Shown one piece after another: positions 1 to 8,900 of a DNA stretch of 64,000 bases. The stretch comes from Marinirhabdus sp050859505 (GTDB taxonomy: Bacteria; Bacteroidota; Bacteroidia; Flavobacteriales; Flavobacteriaceae). A program made the position numbers and the translations under genes. The stretch covers positions 2,914,001-2,978,000 of the forward strand of contig NZ_CP193934.1 in NCBI RefSeq assembly GCF_050859505.1, written 5' to 3'. Numbering within the stretch: position 1 is the first letter of the stretch; every line of letters begins with the position of its first letter. The notes beneath the pieces are model-generated. The model ran no database searches. It was given only the letters and a program-made list of their open reading frames with translations, and was not told the DNA's origin.

Positions 1-1191
1 GTCATCACTGATTTTATGTTCCATAACTCTGGCATAAACCTGAGTAGTCGATAGTTTTGTATGCCCTAGTAATTTTGACACGGATTCAATGGGTACATTA
101 TTAGAAAGTGTAACCGTAGTGGCAAATGTATGTCGGGCAGAATGAAATGTGAGTTTTTTATTTATTTCTACAATTTCAGCAATCTCCTTCAGATATAAAT
201 TAATCTTCTGATTGGAATAGACAGGGAATAAAGTGATATTATTATCATTTGAAAACTTTCTGTACTGTTCTAAAATAAAAAGTGCTTTATCCAAAAGTGG
301 GATTTTTATAGGTTGGTCGTTCTTTTGCCGATGTGAGAATATCCAATACTTTCCATCAATACCTCTTACAATATTTGTTTCGGAAAGAGATTTTACATCG
401 GAATAAGACAAACCAGTATAACAAGAGAATATGAAAATATCACGAGTAATTCGAAGATGGTCTTTTCTCAAACCACTAAACAGTTCTAATTTCTCAAGCT
501 CTATTTTGGACAAAAAATCTCTTTGATATTTCTTGAATTTTAATTTGAATCTTTTAAATGGATTTTTATCGATCCACTCCAAATTCACAGCCAGATTTAT
601 CAATTTTTTTAACCGTTCCAAATGCTTCATTACTCCATTATTTGCCAATGGTCTGGATTGCAATTGGGCCGAATTACTTCTCAGGAAATTTTCAAAATCT
701 ATAATGAAGCTATAGGAAAGTTGATTTAAATAAATATCACTAGTCCTTTTTTTTGTGAGCAGAAACTTTCTGATATATTTTTCTGTAGTAAAATAATTTT
801 TGAGCGTCCCTGGCTTTAGAACCCTTTTCATATTTGAATTGTGGTATTGTATTAGCTCTAATAAAGTCTTGTGCTGTTCATCCTCACCAAGGTATCGAGC
901 TTTAATTCCTTGTGCGGTAACCAACTTATATTCTGAAGAAAGTTGTGTATGACATTCTAATAAGTCAGTATACACCTTATCTAAATAAGGATTCAAATGT
1001 AGCCCTTCTGGAATTCGTTGTTTTACTCTTTTAGCTTGGGTGTCCCAATAGGTAACCGTTGCCTCTCTTTTTAAACTGATTTCTGCACGTTTTCCATCTA
1101 TAGTAATACGTGCATAAATAGGGGCTAAATTATTTTTCTTCTTGGCTAAATTAAGCCAAAAATGAATAGAAAAAGTTCTTGAAGTTTGCAT
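1..1191 (-). CDS. Tyrosine site-specific recombinase (integrase), 3' end outside window
   Basis: Tyrosine recombinase of the Bacteroidetes integrase type, which cuts and joins DNA at att sites. The frame is open from the ATG at 1191 to the left edge (397 codons visible), so the C-terminus is missing. The N-terminal part has an arm-binding domain of the type seen in conjugative/integrative elements, followed by a SAM-like core-binding domain at about residues 110-210. The catalytic domain shows SCYTGLSYSD (first Arg region replaced in the usual Bacteroidetes way), HSARHTFATT (His-x-x-Arg box) and LGHTKLSTTQVYARV, which contains the late His and the nucleophile Tyr. It sits 228 bp from the 3' end of tRNA-Pro and reads away from it, as expected for the end gene of a tRNA-integrated element extending leftwards. 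Family certain; element type unknown. Confidence 0.93.
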   Translation of the reverse strand, partial: MQTSRTFSIHFWLNLAKKKNNLAPIYARITIDGKRAEISLKREATVTYWDTQAKRVKQRIPEGLHLNPYLDKVYTDLLECHTQLSSEYKLVTAQGIKARYLGEDEQHKTLLELIQYHNSNMKRVLKPGTLKNYFTTEKYIRKFLLTKKRTSDIYLNQLSYSFIIDFENFLRSNSAQLQSRPLANNGVMKHLERLKKLINLAVNLEWIDKNPFKRFKLKFKKYQRDFLSKIELEKLELFSGLRKDHLRITRDIFIFSCYTGLSYSDVKSLSETNIVRGIDGKYWIFSHRQKNDQPIKIPLLDKALFILEQYRKFSNDNNITLFPVYSNQKINLYLKEIAEIVEINKKLTFHSARHTFATTVTLSNNVPIESVSKLLGHTKLSTTQVYARVMEHKISDD

Positions 1192-1296
1192 AACTAGTCG
1201 CTTTACGTGAATACTCGATTTGTGTTACGAAAGTCAAATCGAAGCGAAAGTCGAACGCTATTGTGTTACTAATGTATGAAAAATTTAGCAACTATT

Positions 1297-1318
1297 TAGG
1301 TAACCGAATAGGTAACCG
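1297..1318. repeat. Direct repeats taggtaaccg, possible integrase arm sites
   Basis: The decamer taggtaaccg occurs at 1297-1306 and again at 1309-1318, with a third copy at 1049-1058 inside the recombinase gene. The second and third copies share a longer 14-mer, aataggtaaccgtt. Nearby, 1225-1257 also holds a near-repeat (acgaaagtcaaa / gcgaaagtcgaa). Repeats of this kind between an integrase gene and its tRNA target often bind the integrase N-terminal domain. That role is inference; only the repeats are seen. Confidence 0.45.
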
Positions 1319-1331
1319 TTCAATTGATATT

Positions 1332-1391
1332 ATAGCTAATCTTATGATTTCAAAAAAAATGGAAACCATTGATTTTCATAAGATTAGCTAT
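1332..1391. repeat. Perfect 16-bp inverted repeat
   Basis: The arm atagctaatcttatga at 1332-1347 is perfectly complementary to 1376-1391, with a 28-nt spacer that itself can pair TCAA (1350-1353) with TTGA (1369-1372). It lies 28 bp beyond the 3' end of the tRNA-Pro gene. It may end tRNA transcription or be a binding site in the attachment region. There is no clear T-tract on the tRNA strand. Confidence 0.6.
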
Positions 1392-1419
1392 TTATTGGTG
1401 TCTGTTGACACCCACTTTG

Positions 1420-1455
1420 TCGGGATGACAGGATTTGAACCTGCGACCACTTGAC
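1420..1455. other. Probable chromosomal/element attachment site in the tRNA 3' half
   Basis: The 3' part of tRNA-Pro adjoining the integrase gene is the expected crossover segment for a tRNA-targeting tyrosine recombinase. The second att copy would lie outside the window to the left, so the site cannot be confirmed or bounded from this sequence. The call rests on gene arrangement alone. Confidence 0.3.
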
Positions 1456-1493
1456 CCCCAGCCAAGTACGCTACCGTGCTGCGCCACATCCCG
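1420..1493 (-). tRNA. tRNA-Pro (anticodon GGG)
   Basis: The minus strand folds as a tRNA: acceptor stem CGGGATG paired with CATCCCG, D arm GCGC/GCGT, anticodon stem CTTGG/TCAAG around the loop CTGGGGG (anticodon GGG, Pro), and T loop GTTCAAATC. CCA is not encoded; the discriminator base is A at 1420. Its 3' end faces the recombinase gene, which suggests this tRNA is the integration target. Confidence 0.95.
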
Positions 1494-1656
1494 ATGGTAG
1501 ATTATAGTCCGATTCTAAGCGCTGGACTTATTTATATTTTTTAACTACACTTAAAAGTGGTGCAGTTTATCCTGAGCTTGTTGAAATGCCACATCCCGTA
1601 ATTGGAATGCAAATATAAAACTCTTGTAGAACTCGTCCTTATTTTTTTTGCTTTAA

Positions 1657-2667
1657 TTAATCCCATTGTTTTACAGTAGTGCTTAAGCCATAATAGGCAG
1701 CATTAACTCCATTGGACTCCATATTAAGGTTGGATGCCTCACCTAGTGAAAACAACAGTACTCCGTTATTTGGCATCAAACCCATGGTGCTACCAGATGA
1801 CTTCTGAAATCCTAAAAAACCCTGATTGGAAGTAATAGCGTCTTTACTTCCTTTTAAAACAAAACAAACGTCACCATTCATCTTTTCGTGTGCAGGCAAT
1901 GGATTTCCAATATTTTCAAAGCCTGTACTGTTGGTACTACTCGATTGTTTTACACGATGTCTATCTGAATTGAGTTGTGTTTCAACTGCAAAATATTTAA
2001 AGGCAAATACTAAACTGCGGTTCGGCATAGAGTTTATACTTCCAGTTGATTGATCAAAGTTGGCTAAGGTGATTACACCGTTTACAGAGGGTGTATTACT
2101 TGTTCCATCTGAAACGGGTCCAAAATTAGTAACCTCATTTAGTACCTCATTCAATTTTTCGTATTCCGCCACGGTAATTTCTATCCAGTCTCCCGCTTCG
2201 GCATTTAGATACGCTTGCTTAGACGCGGTCAAAGAAAATGCAATATCATCGTTGTTGTTTAACTCAATACGTACGCTGGTTGTAGCCGTCTCAATTCCAT
2301 TTTTAATTTCTACAACACCCTGAATAACTGGATTTGTTTCAAAATCAAAAATCGAGGCATCAGCAACTGTCAGCGCGCCCGTACTAGGATGTATAGCTAT
2401 GGCATTGGTGAAATCCTGTTCCAAGATGGTAAAGGTCATTGAACGATTGGAAATCGCATTTATTATGCCGATAGACTGCCCAGGTTGCGCATTCTCGTCT
2501 ATGGTTATAGTAATTAGATCCTGGACAGTAATACTGTTATTTGTTTCAGTAGCATCATCATTACTGCTACAGCTCATAATGAGCAAAGAAGTAATACATA
2601 GGATAGCGGAAAGTAGGCTTACTCTAAGTTTCTTATAATTGACGTGGTACCTATTTGAATAGTTCAT
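1657..2667 (-). CDS. Lipoprotein with a cadherin-like repeat
   Basis: Predicted outer-membrane or surface lipoprotein of 336 aa. I place the start at the ATG at 2667, because the next residues give a basic n-region, a hydrophobic stretch and a lipobox ending LLIMSCSSND. A further-upstream ATG at 2772 would add 35 residues before the signal. A cadherin-like repeat follows (about residues 45-140: IDENAQPGQSIG, then STGALTVAD and FDFETNP, the calcium-binding style of this family). The C-terminal 190 residues match nothing I know. It stands alone, with the tRNA on one side and a methyltransferase on the other. The exact function is unknown. Confidence 0.8.
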   Translation of the reverse strand: MNYSNRYHVNYKKLRVSLLSAILCITSLLIMSCSSNDDATETNNSITVQDLITITIDENAQPGQSIGIINAISNRSMTFTILEQDFTNAIAIHPSTGALTVADASIFDFETNPVIQGVVEIKNGIETATTSVRIELNNNDDIAFSLTASKQAYLNAEAGDWIEITVAEYEKLNEVLNEVTNFGPVSDGTSNTPSVNGVITLANFDQSTGSINSMPNRSLVFAFKYFAVETQLNSDRHRVKQSSSTNSTGFENIGNPLPAHEKMNGDVCFVLKGSKDAITSNQGFLGFQKSSGSTMGLMPNNGVLLFSLGEASNLNMESNGVNAAYYGLSTTVKQWD

Positions 2668-2885
2668 AAGTGTTGATTTTAGTATGTGTGAATATTTTTT
2701 ATTAAGGTGGTGCTGAAACTTCCAAGTATCCATCGGAAGTAAGTCAAATCGCTTGACCGTTCTTAGTAGCACCTATAGAATTCCAGCAGTAATATGAAAG
2801 CAAACACCCTGCAATAGAATATTTGCTTTTTTTCATCCAAACCATTTTAAAGCCCAATTTGCTGAAGAATTAAGCAGAAAATCGA

Positions 2886-3941
2886 TTAAGGTCTTGCCTC
2901 CAGAATTAAATTAAAAGGAGTTTCCATAGCGCGTCTGAACTTTGTAAATCCGCCTGTAAGGATAACATCTTTTAACTGTTTTTCTCCCGCTTGCGCCCCT
3001 AACGCCAATCCTACTTCCTGGTTTAAAGAACAAGGAGTACATAACATCGTAGAAAAGGCATAAAATGCTCTCCCTACTGGGTTTAGGTTTTCTTCCAGAG
3101 AATCTTTTGCAAATGGCTCAACAATCATACACGTACCGTCTGGTTTTAAAGCTGCTTTTGCATGGGCACAAGCGCCTACAGGATCTCCCATATCGTGCAG
3201 ACAATCGAAAAAGGTAATAAAGTCGTACTCCGTTCCAGGAAAATCCTTGGCAGTAGCTACTTCAAACGATACATTGGTTAATCCAGCAGCTGTTGCTCTT
3301 TCCTTTGCCTGTTCGATAGATGCTGCATGAAAATCGAACCCAATAAAAGTTGAATTCGGAAATGCTTTTGCCATTATAATGGTAGAAGCTGCATGACCAC
3401 ATCCAACATCGGCTACCTTAGCCCCTGTCTCCAATTTCGCCACTACTCCCTCCATGGAAGGAATCCAGTTAGCAATTAAGTTCCCTTCATAGGATGGGCT
3501 AAAAAACTTTTCCGTTCCGCAGAATAAGCAAGAATTATGATCTCCCCAAGAAACACCTTCTCCTGTTTTAAAGGCTTCTTCTATTTTATGTTCATCGTGA
3601 TATACAGATGAGATGGCAAAGAAAGCACCCGTCATAAAGACCGGACTTTTTCTATTTCCGAAAACCATCGTTTGTTCAGGAGTCATAAAAAATTGCTTAC
3701 TTTCAGGATTGTATTCTACATACCCCGAAGCGGCTTGTGCCGACAGCCATTCCCTTACATACCTTTCGGCTGTATTGGTTTTTTCTGCCAGTTCACTTGA
3801 AGTTAACATACCTGATTCAGATAACGTGGTATACAACCCCAGTTTGTCTCCAATTGTAATTAAAGGTCCATTGGCAGCTGCTCCCATTTCAGTAACAACT
3901 TGTCCTAGTAATGCGTGTAATTTTTCTTCGTTTAGTTCCAT
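2886..3941 (-). CDS. Class I SAM-dependent methyltransferase with N-terminal winged helix
   Basis: Cytosolic methyltransferase, 351 aa. Residues about 1-100 form a winged-helix/dimerisation region (SSELAEKTNTAERYVREWL), typical of O-methyltransferase-like proteins of the Rv2258c type. The SAM-binding Rossmann part starts near residue 175 with VADVGCGHAAST (motif I), then an acidic residue in FIGFDFHAAS, and FFDCLHDMGDP (motif IV region). It is monocistronic between two surface-protein genes. The substrate cannot be read from the sequence; small-molecule methylation is the family norm. Confidence 0.8.
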   Translation of the reverse strand: MELNEEKLHALLGQVVTEMGAAANGPLITIGDKLGLYTTLSESGMLTSSELAEKTNTAERYVREWLSAQAASGYVEYNPESKQFFMTPEQTMVFGNRKSPVFMTGAFFAISSVYHDEHKIEEAFKTGEGVSWGDHNSCLFCGTEKFFSPSYEGNLIANWIPSMEGVVAKLETGAKVADVGCGHAASTIIMAKAFPNSTFIGFDFHAASIEQAKERATAAGLTNVSFEVATAKDFPGTEYDFITFFDCLHDMGDPVGACAHAKAALKPDGTCMIVEPFAKDSLEENLNPVGRAFYAFSTMLCTPCSLNQEVGLALGAQAGEKQLKDVILTGGFTKFRRAMETPFNLILEARP

Positions 3942-3993
3942 GATATTCTAGTTTTAATTATTTAGTTTTTACGTATGGTTCGTTGACAAGGGT

Positions 3994-5778
3994 TTATAAA
4001 CACCCCTCTCCAGGATCGGTTAGTATGGTTAAAACACCACCATTCCCTACCCGCAAATCGCAAACCCCTTGTGGTATATTATTGATAGGATTATTGGTTA
4101 AGCTAAGTAGTACCAAGTTGGTTAGCTCCTGAAAGCTCTCAGGGACGGTAGTCAAGTTGTTCGTGGCGGCAGTAATTACCGTAAGTTTGAGTAAATTGGT
4201 AGACACCTCTGGAAAACTTGAAATACTATTACTGTTTATATTTAGAACTTCTAAATTTCCAAATACATTTATGTCTTCAGGAATTCTGGTTAGGTTTCTA
4301 TTGTTCATGGTTATTTCAACTGGATTGAAAATAGCATTAAACCTAACTCCAGGATACGTATCCACTCCCCACCCTAAAGTGTTTCCTGGATTAGCACTGT
4401 ATATTTGAACTAGTACACCGGTGATTGATTCGGTGATACAACTTACATTCAAATTCTTATGTATTGTGAGATTGTTGAAGTTTTCAAGATTACAAATAGC
4501 TTTAGGGATGCCGGTAATCGTATTGTTTCTGATATCTATAGTTAATAGGTTGAGAAGGAATCCAATTTCAGCGGGTATGGATGTTAGATTGTTATTATCT
4601 AGCCTAAATAATTGTAAAGCTGTTAAGTTCCCTATTTCTTTAGGGAGAGAGGTAAGTTGATTTGAGGCTACTTCTAATATTCTTAAATTAAGTAATTGCC
4701 CTATTTCTTTAGGAATTGCTGTAAGCTTATTTTCGCTTAGCCTCAAGGATTCTAGAGTGGTTATATCTCCAATTTCTTTAGGTAGAGAATTGAGCAGGTT
4801 AAACGTTAAATTTAAGTTCGTTAATCCTTTTAACTCACCAATCTCCGGCGGGATTACTACTAACTTATTATTAGAAAAACCAATTGTTTTCAGTTTAGTT
4901 AATTGCCCTATTTCCGGCGGAAGCACAGTAATATCATTTTCTTCCATCAACAAACGTTCTAAATTAGAAAGTTTAGTTATTTCAACAGGAAGTACAGTGA
5001 TGCTATTATAATTCGCACCAAAACTTTTTAAGTTTACAAGATTTTCAATCGCTCTTGGAATGGAAGTGATTCTGTTGAAAGCAAAACTTAATGTCTCTAA
5101 CGTGGTCAACCCGAATATTTCGTTTGGTAATACATTTATGCTATTTTCACTAAAACTTAATGTCTTTAAATTAGTGAGTTGTCCTATTTCGGGCGGAATT
5201 ACAGATAGGTTTTTTTGTCCTAATTCTAATTCAATAATACGTCCTTGCACATTTATAGTCACTCCCGTGAGATCTCCTAAATTTTCTGTTGTCGCTAAAT
5301 CCCAGTCTAGCGTATGACCTGGATTCGCATCTAAAATTGCTTGCAATACCTCTCGTTGAGAAATAGTAATGGTAACCGTTGCCGTATACGTCACAGCCGA
5401 ACCATCTTCAGCAGTGACCACATAGGAAACAGGATTCGTAAAATTTTGAACGACCTCTGTACTTATTTGAGCTTTGGGAGATACTTTTATTTCGGGTAAT
5501 AAACCGGTAACATCGGTTCCGGGAGGCACAAAAGCTGTAATGGTTTTATCCAAATCATTTATAGTTGCAATTACATTTACATCTATTGGATTGTTCGTAA
5601 GCAGAAAAACAAAACTTGTGATTCTATTCTCTCCGCTTTGTGCAATACCATCCTCTTGTTGTAGATCCTGTTCTATGCTATCGTCCTTACTGCAACTTGT
5701 TACTATAAAAACAATTACTAATGAAATGACTACGTGAAGCCTTTTACTTTTTTTCCAAACTATTTGAATATTTTTCAT
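3994..5778 (-). CDS. Leucine-rich-repeat surface lipoprotein
   Basis: Lipoprotein of 594 aa (lipobox IVTSCSKDD). Residues about 50-140 look like a DUF5018-type beta-sandwich (ITSFVFLLTNNPIDV, then YTATVTI). After it comes a long block of about 12 short LRRs of the LxxLxxLxLxxNxLxxxP type. A second shorter LRR block follows after about residue 450. Both blocks are headed by a similar capping segment (ANPGHTLDWD near residue 150, ANPGNTLGWG near 460), which suggests internal duplication. LRR proteins of this kind bind proteins or glycans at the surface; the ligand is unknown. No T9SS sorting domain is seen. Confidence 0.85.
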   Translation of the reverse strand: MKNIQIVWKKSKRLHVVISLVIVFIVTSCSKDDSIEQDLQQEDGIAQSGENRITSFVFLLTNNPIDVNVIATINDLDKTITAFVPPGTDVTGLLPEIKVSPKAQISTEVVQNFTNPVSYVVTAEDGSAVTYTATVTITISQREVLQAILDANPGHTLDWDLATTENLGDLTGVTINVQGRIIELELGQKNLSVIPPEIGQLTNLKTLSFSENSINVLPNEIFGLTTLETLSFAFNRITSIPRAIENLVNLKSFGANYNSITVLPVEITKLSNLERLLMEENDITVLPPEIGQLTKLKTIGFSNNKLVVIPPEIGELKGLTNLNLTFNLLNSLPKEIGDITTLESLRLSENKLTAIPKEIGQLLNLRILEVASNQLTSLPKEIGNLTALQLFRLDNNNLTSIPAEIGFLLNLLTIDIRNNTITGIPKAICNLENFNNLTIHKNLNVSCITESITGVLVQIYSANPGNTLGWGVDTYPGVRFNAIFNPVEITMNNRNLTRIPEDINVFGNLEVLNINSNSISSFPEVSTNLLKLTVITAATNNLTTVPESFQELTNLVLLSLTNNPINNIPQGVCDLRVGNGGVLTILTDPGEGCL

Positions 5779-5923
5779 AACCCTATTTTTAGTTAGGGCT
5801 AAAGTAGTTTTGAATTCTACAGTATGCTTTTACTATTCATTCATTCCCATGGAGTATTTGTGAATATGTCTAAAAAAGCATGGAGTATTCTTGCAGAAAT
5901 AATTTTAATACACTGAATGTCAA

Positions 5924-8900
5924 TTATTTAGAATAATCACTTGGAGGAGCACCAAATTCTTCCTTAAACGACCTGCTAAACCAGGAAGGATCGTTAAATC
6001 CTACTTCATAAGCAATTTCGGATACGGTTTTATTGGAGGTTTGTAACAACTCTTTTGCCTTTTGTAATCGAACCGAACGGATAAAAACAGCGGTTGAGGT
6101 ATCGGTAATCGATTTTAGTTTCCGATAGATTTGAGATTCGCTTAAGTGCATTTCGGCAGCGAGCATCGTAGGTCCAAAAGTAACATCATCTAAGTGAGTA
6201 AGCACAATTTTTATAACTTGTTGCACAAATTTGGTTTGCGGGTTTTCTACCTTTTCATTTAGGACGCTGGAAAATCCAAGCTGCTCTAATTTACGAATCA
6301 GTTTTTTCCGAACCAATATCAATTGATTTAACCGTGTAAACAACTCTTCCTTGTTGAATGGTTTTCCTAAATAAGCATCGGCTCCGTGGGTTAACCCGGT
6401 TAATCTGTCCTCTGTAGTCACCTTAGCGGTTAATAGAATAATAGGGATATGATCGGTGCGTTCATCTGCTTTTAAGTCGGCGCACACTTCATATCCATTC
6501 TTATTAGGCATCATTACATCCGAAATTATAATATCCGGAATATTCTCGAAGGCCATGTTCATTCCTATAGCACCATCCAAAGCATGAATTGTTTGGTATT
6601 TATCCTGAAGACAGGTTTCTAAATACAACGCTACGTCTATATTATCCTCAATTATCAATAAAAGAGGCAAATCTGAAGTGGACGCTTCCAGCGACAGTTC
6701 TTTCTTATTTGTGGGTGGAGCTTCTCTAAACGCAGGTTCTAGAGTGTTTGTAGGCTTTTCATTTTTAACCGCAGTATGCGTTATAGGAATTTCTACCGTA
6801 AACGTGCTTCCTTTTCCGATGGAACTTTCAGCAGAAATAGCACCGTTCATGAGTTCTACAAACTCTTTGGTTAAGGAAAGCCCTATCCCCGTCCCTATTT
6901 GATGGCCTTGTAAATTATTTGCGACTTGGTAAAATCTATCGAATACATGAACCAGATCTTTTTCGGTCATTCCCTCACCATTGTCTTTTACTTTAATGGT
7001 TAGAAACTGTTTTTCTTGTTGTTCAATTTTATTGAGATGCACAATAATTTTACCATTCTCTGGCGTAAATTTTATTGCATTTGAAAGTAAGTTAGAAATA
7101 ATAGCACCTAACTTATTTATATCTATGTCCATATACTGCGCCTCAATTTCAGAATAGACCGTTAAGTTTATGTTCTTCGCTTCTGCTAAGGAGTGAAAAC
7201 TTTCACTAAAATATTTTATAAAGGGAACAACATCCGTTTGGACTAATTCCAGTTCCATAGCACCACTTTCTATCTTTGCCAGATCCAGCAATTCATTTAC
7301 CAAATGCAAAAGATTTTTGCCGTTTCGCCGAATCATCTCCAACGACTTCTCGGTATTCTTAAAAATTTGATTGTCAAAATCAGATTTCAATGTATCTGTC
7401 ATCCCAAGAATAACGGTAAGCGGTGTTCGAAATTCGTGGCTTATATTTGAAAAAAGGCGCGTCTTTACCTCATTAAGCTCTACCAGTTTCTCCGTTTGGT
7501 GGTTTAAGATTTCATTCTTATGTTGAATTTCGAGCGTTCTTTGGGCAATTGTCTCTTCTAGTTTTTTATTTTGCTTTTTTAATTCTTTCGATCTCCATCG
7601 AATAATAACTAGCACTAAGAAAAGCAGGCTTACACCATACAATAGATATGCCCACCACGTGCTATACCAAGGGGTTCGTATCGTAAACATATAAGACGCT
7701 TCATCTCCCGGCTGATTGAAAATATTTTTTGAGCGGACTTTAAACGTATATGCTCCAGATGGTAAATTGGTGTAATTCTTTTTAGTTTCTGAAGACCATG
7801 ATGACCATTGGGTATCGAACCCTACCAAAAAAGACTGATACACATTATTTTTTGAATTACTGTAAAAGGGAAGCGTGTACTCAAATTTTAAGCTGTTTTG
7901 AGTAAATGGAAACTCAATGTTCTCGCCCGTATTTTTACTCAGGTTGGATCCACTAAAAACTAATGAGTCGTTATTAATCCAAACTTTTCTGATATTGGTG
8001 TTCAATTTATGAGGGAGCGTTTTCACAGCATTTTCATGGTAAGCTAGAATTCCCTTCGGTCCTAAAAAAAGAATCACATCTTCTAAGAATTCCATGCTAT
8101 ACGTATCGAAGTCAGAATACAATTTGTACGCCTGCAATTCGGTTAGTATATCTTCAGTATAGGTATAAACTTTATTTTCGGATCCAGCTCTCACCGTTTG
8201 CCAGATTGTACCATCTTTAGCTAGTCCTAAATAACCATACGTATCCACAGCTTTATCATATTGATTATTTAGAAGGCTGTCTTTTACAAACCGTTTATCT
8301 AATTGGTTAAACGTATACATACCATCTTCAGTAGTAATAAAAAGCTTATCATCTAACAGATAGGGCTTGTTATATGTCATAGATGGGAGTCCAGATAAGG
8401 TGTCATGCTTTGTGAGTTCAAATCTGATACGCTCGTTCCGGTTGTCCGATACTTTTTCAGCAAAGTAAAGTCCGTCTAAATATGTTTCGAGCCATAAATT
8501 TCCATTTGGTTCTTCGGTAATACTTTCTATTCCACCATTTATCTGAAGAAGAGGTTCAGAAACTACCTTCCATTCCTTATTTTCTAATTCACTTTCAAGT
8601 AATTTACCATCCATTGTACCTGCATATATCTTGGTACTATCAACCTTAGATTTCAGTATTGAAGTAAGTGTAAAATCATGCCGCTTCACAAATTGAATGG
8701 TATTCTTCTTGTCTATTATATAAGCGAATCCAGCATTAAAAGCAAGTATCTCTTCGTTATAAGGAACAATAAATTTAATAGTGTTTTCTATACCTTCTAT
8801 TTTTTTGAAGCTAGGGCCGTTTAGCTCATTTTCTCCTGTGGGCCTAACTAATTGATACAATCCCTTACTATCAACCAACAGATTGCCGTTGTGATACCTC

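Noticed and set aside
1263..1454. 63-codon open frame ending MTGFEPATT
   Set aside because: It runs antisense through the tRNA-Pro gene; this peptide ending is a known artefact of reverse-strand tRNA sequence.
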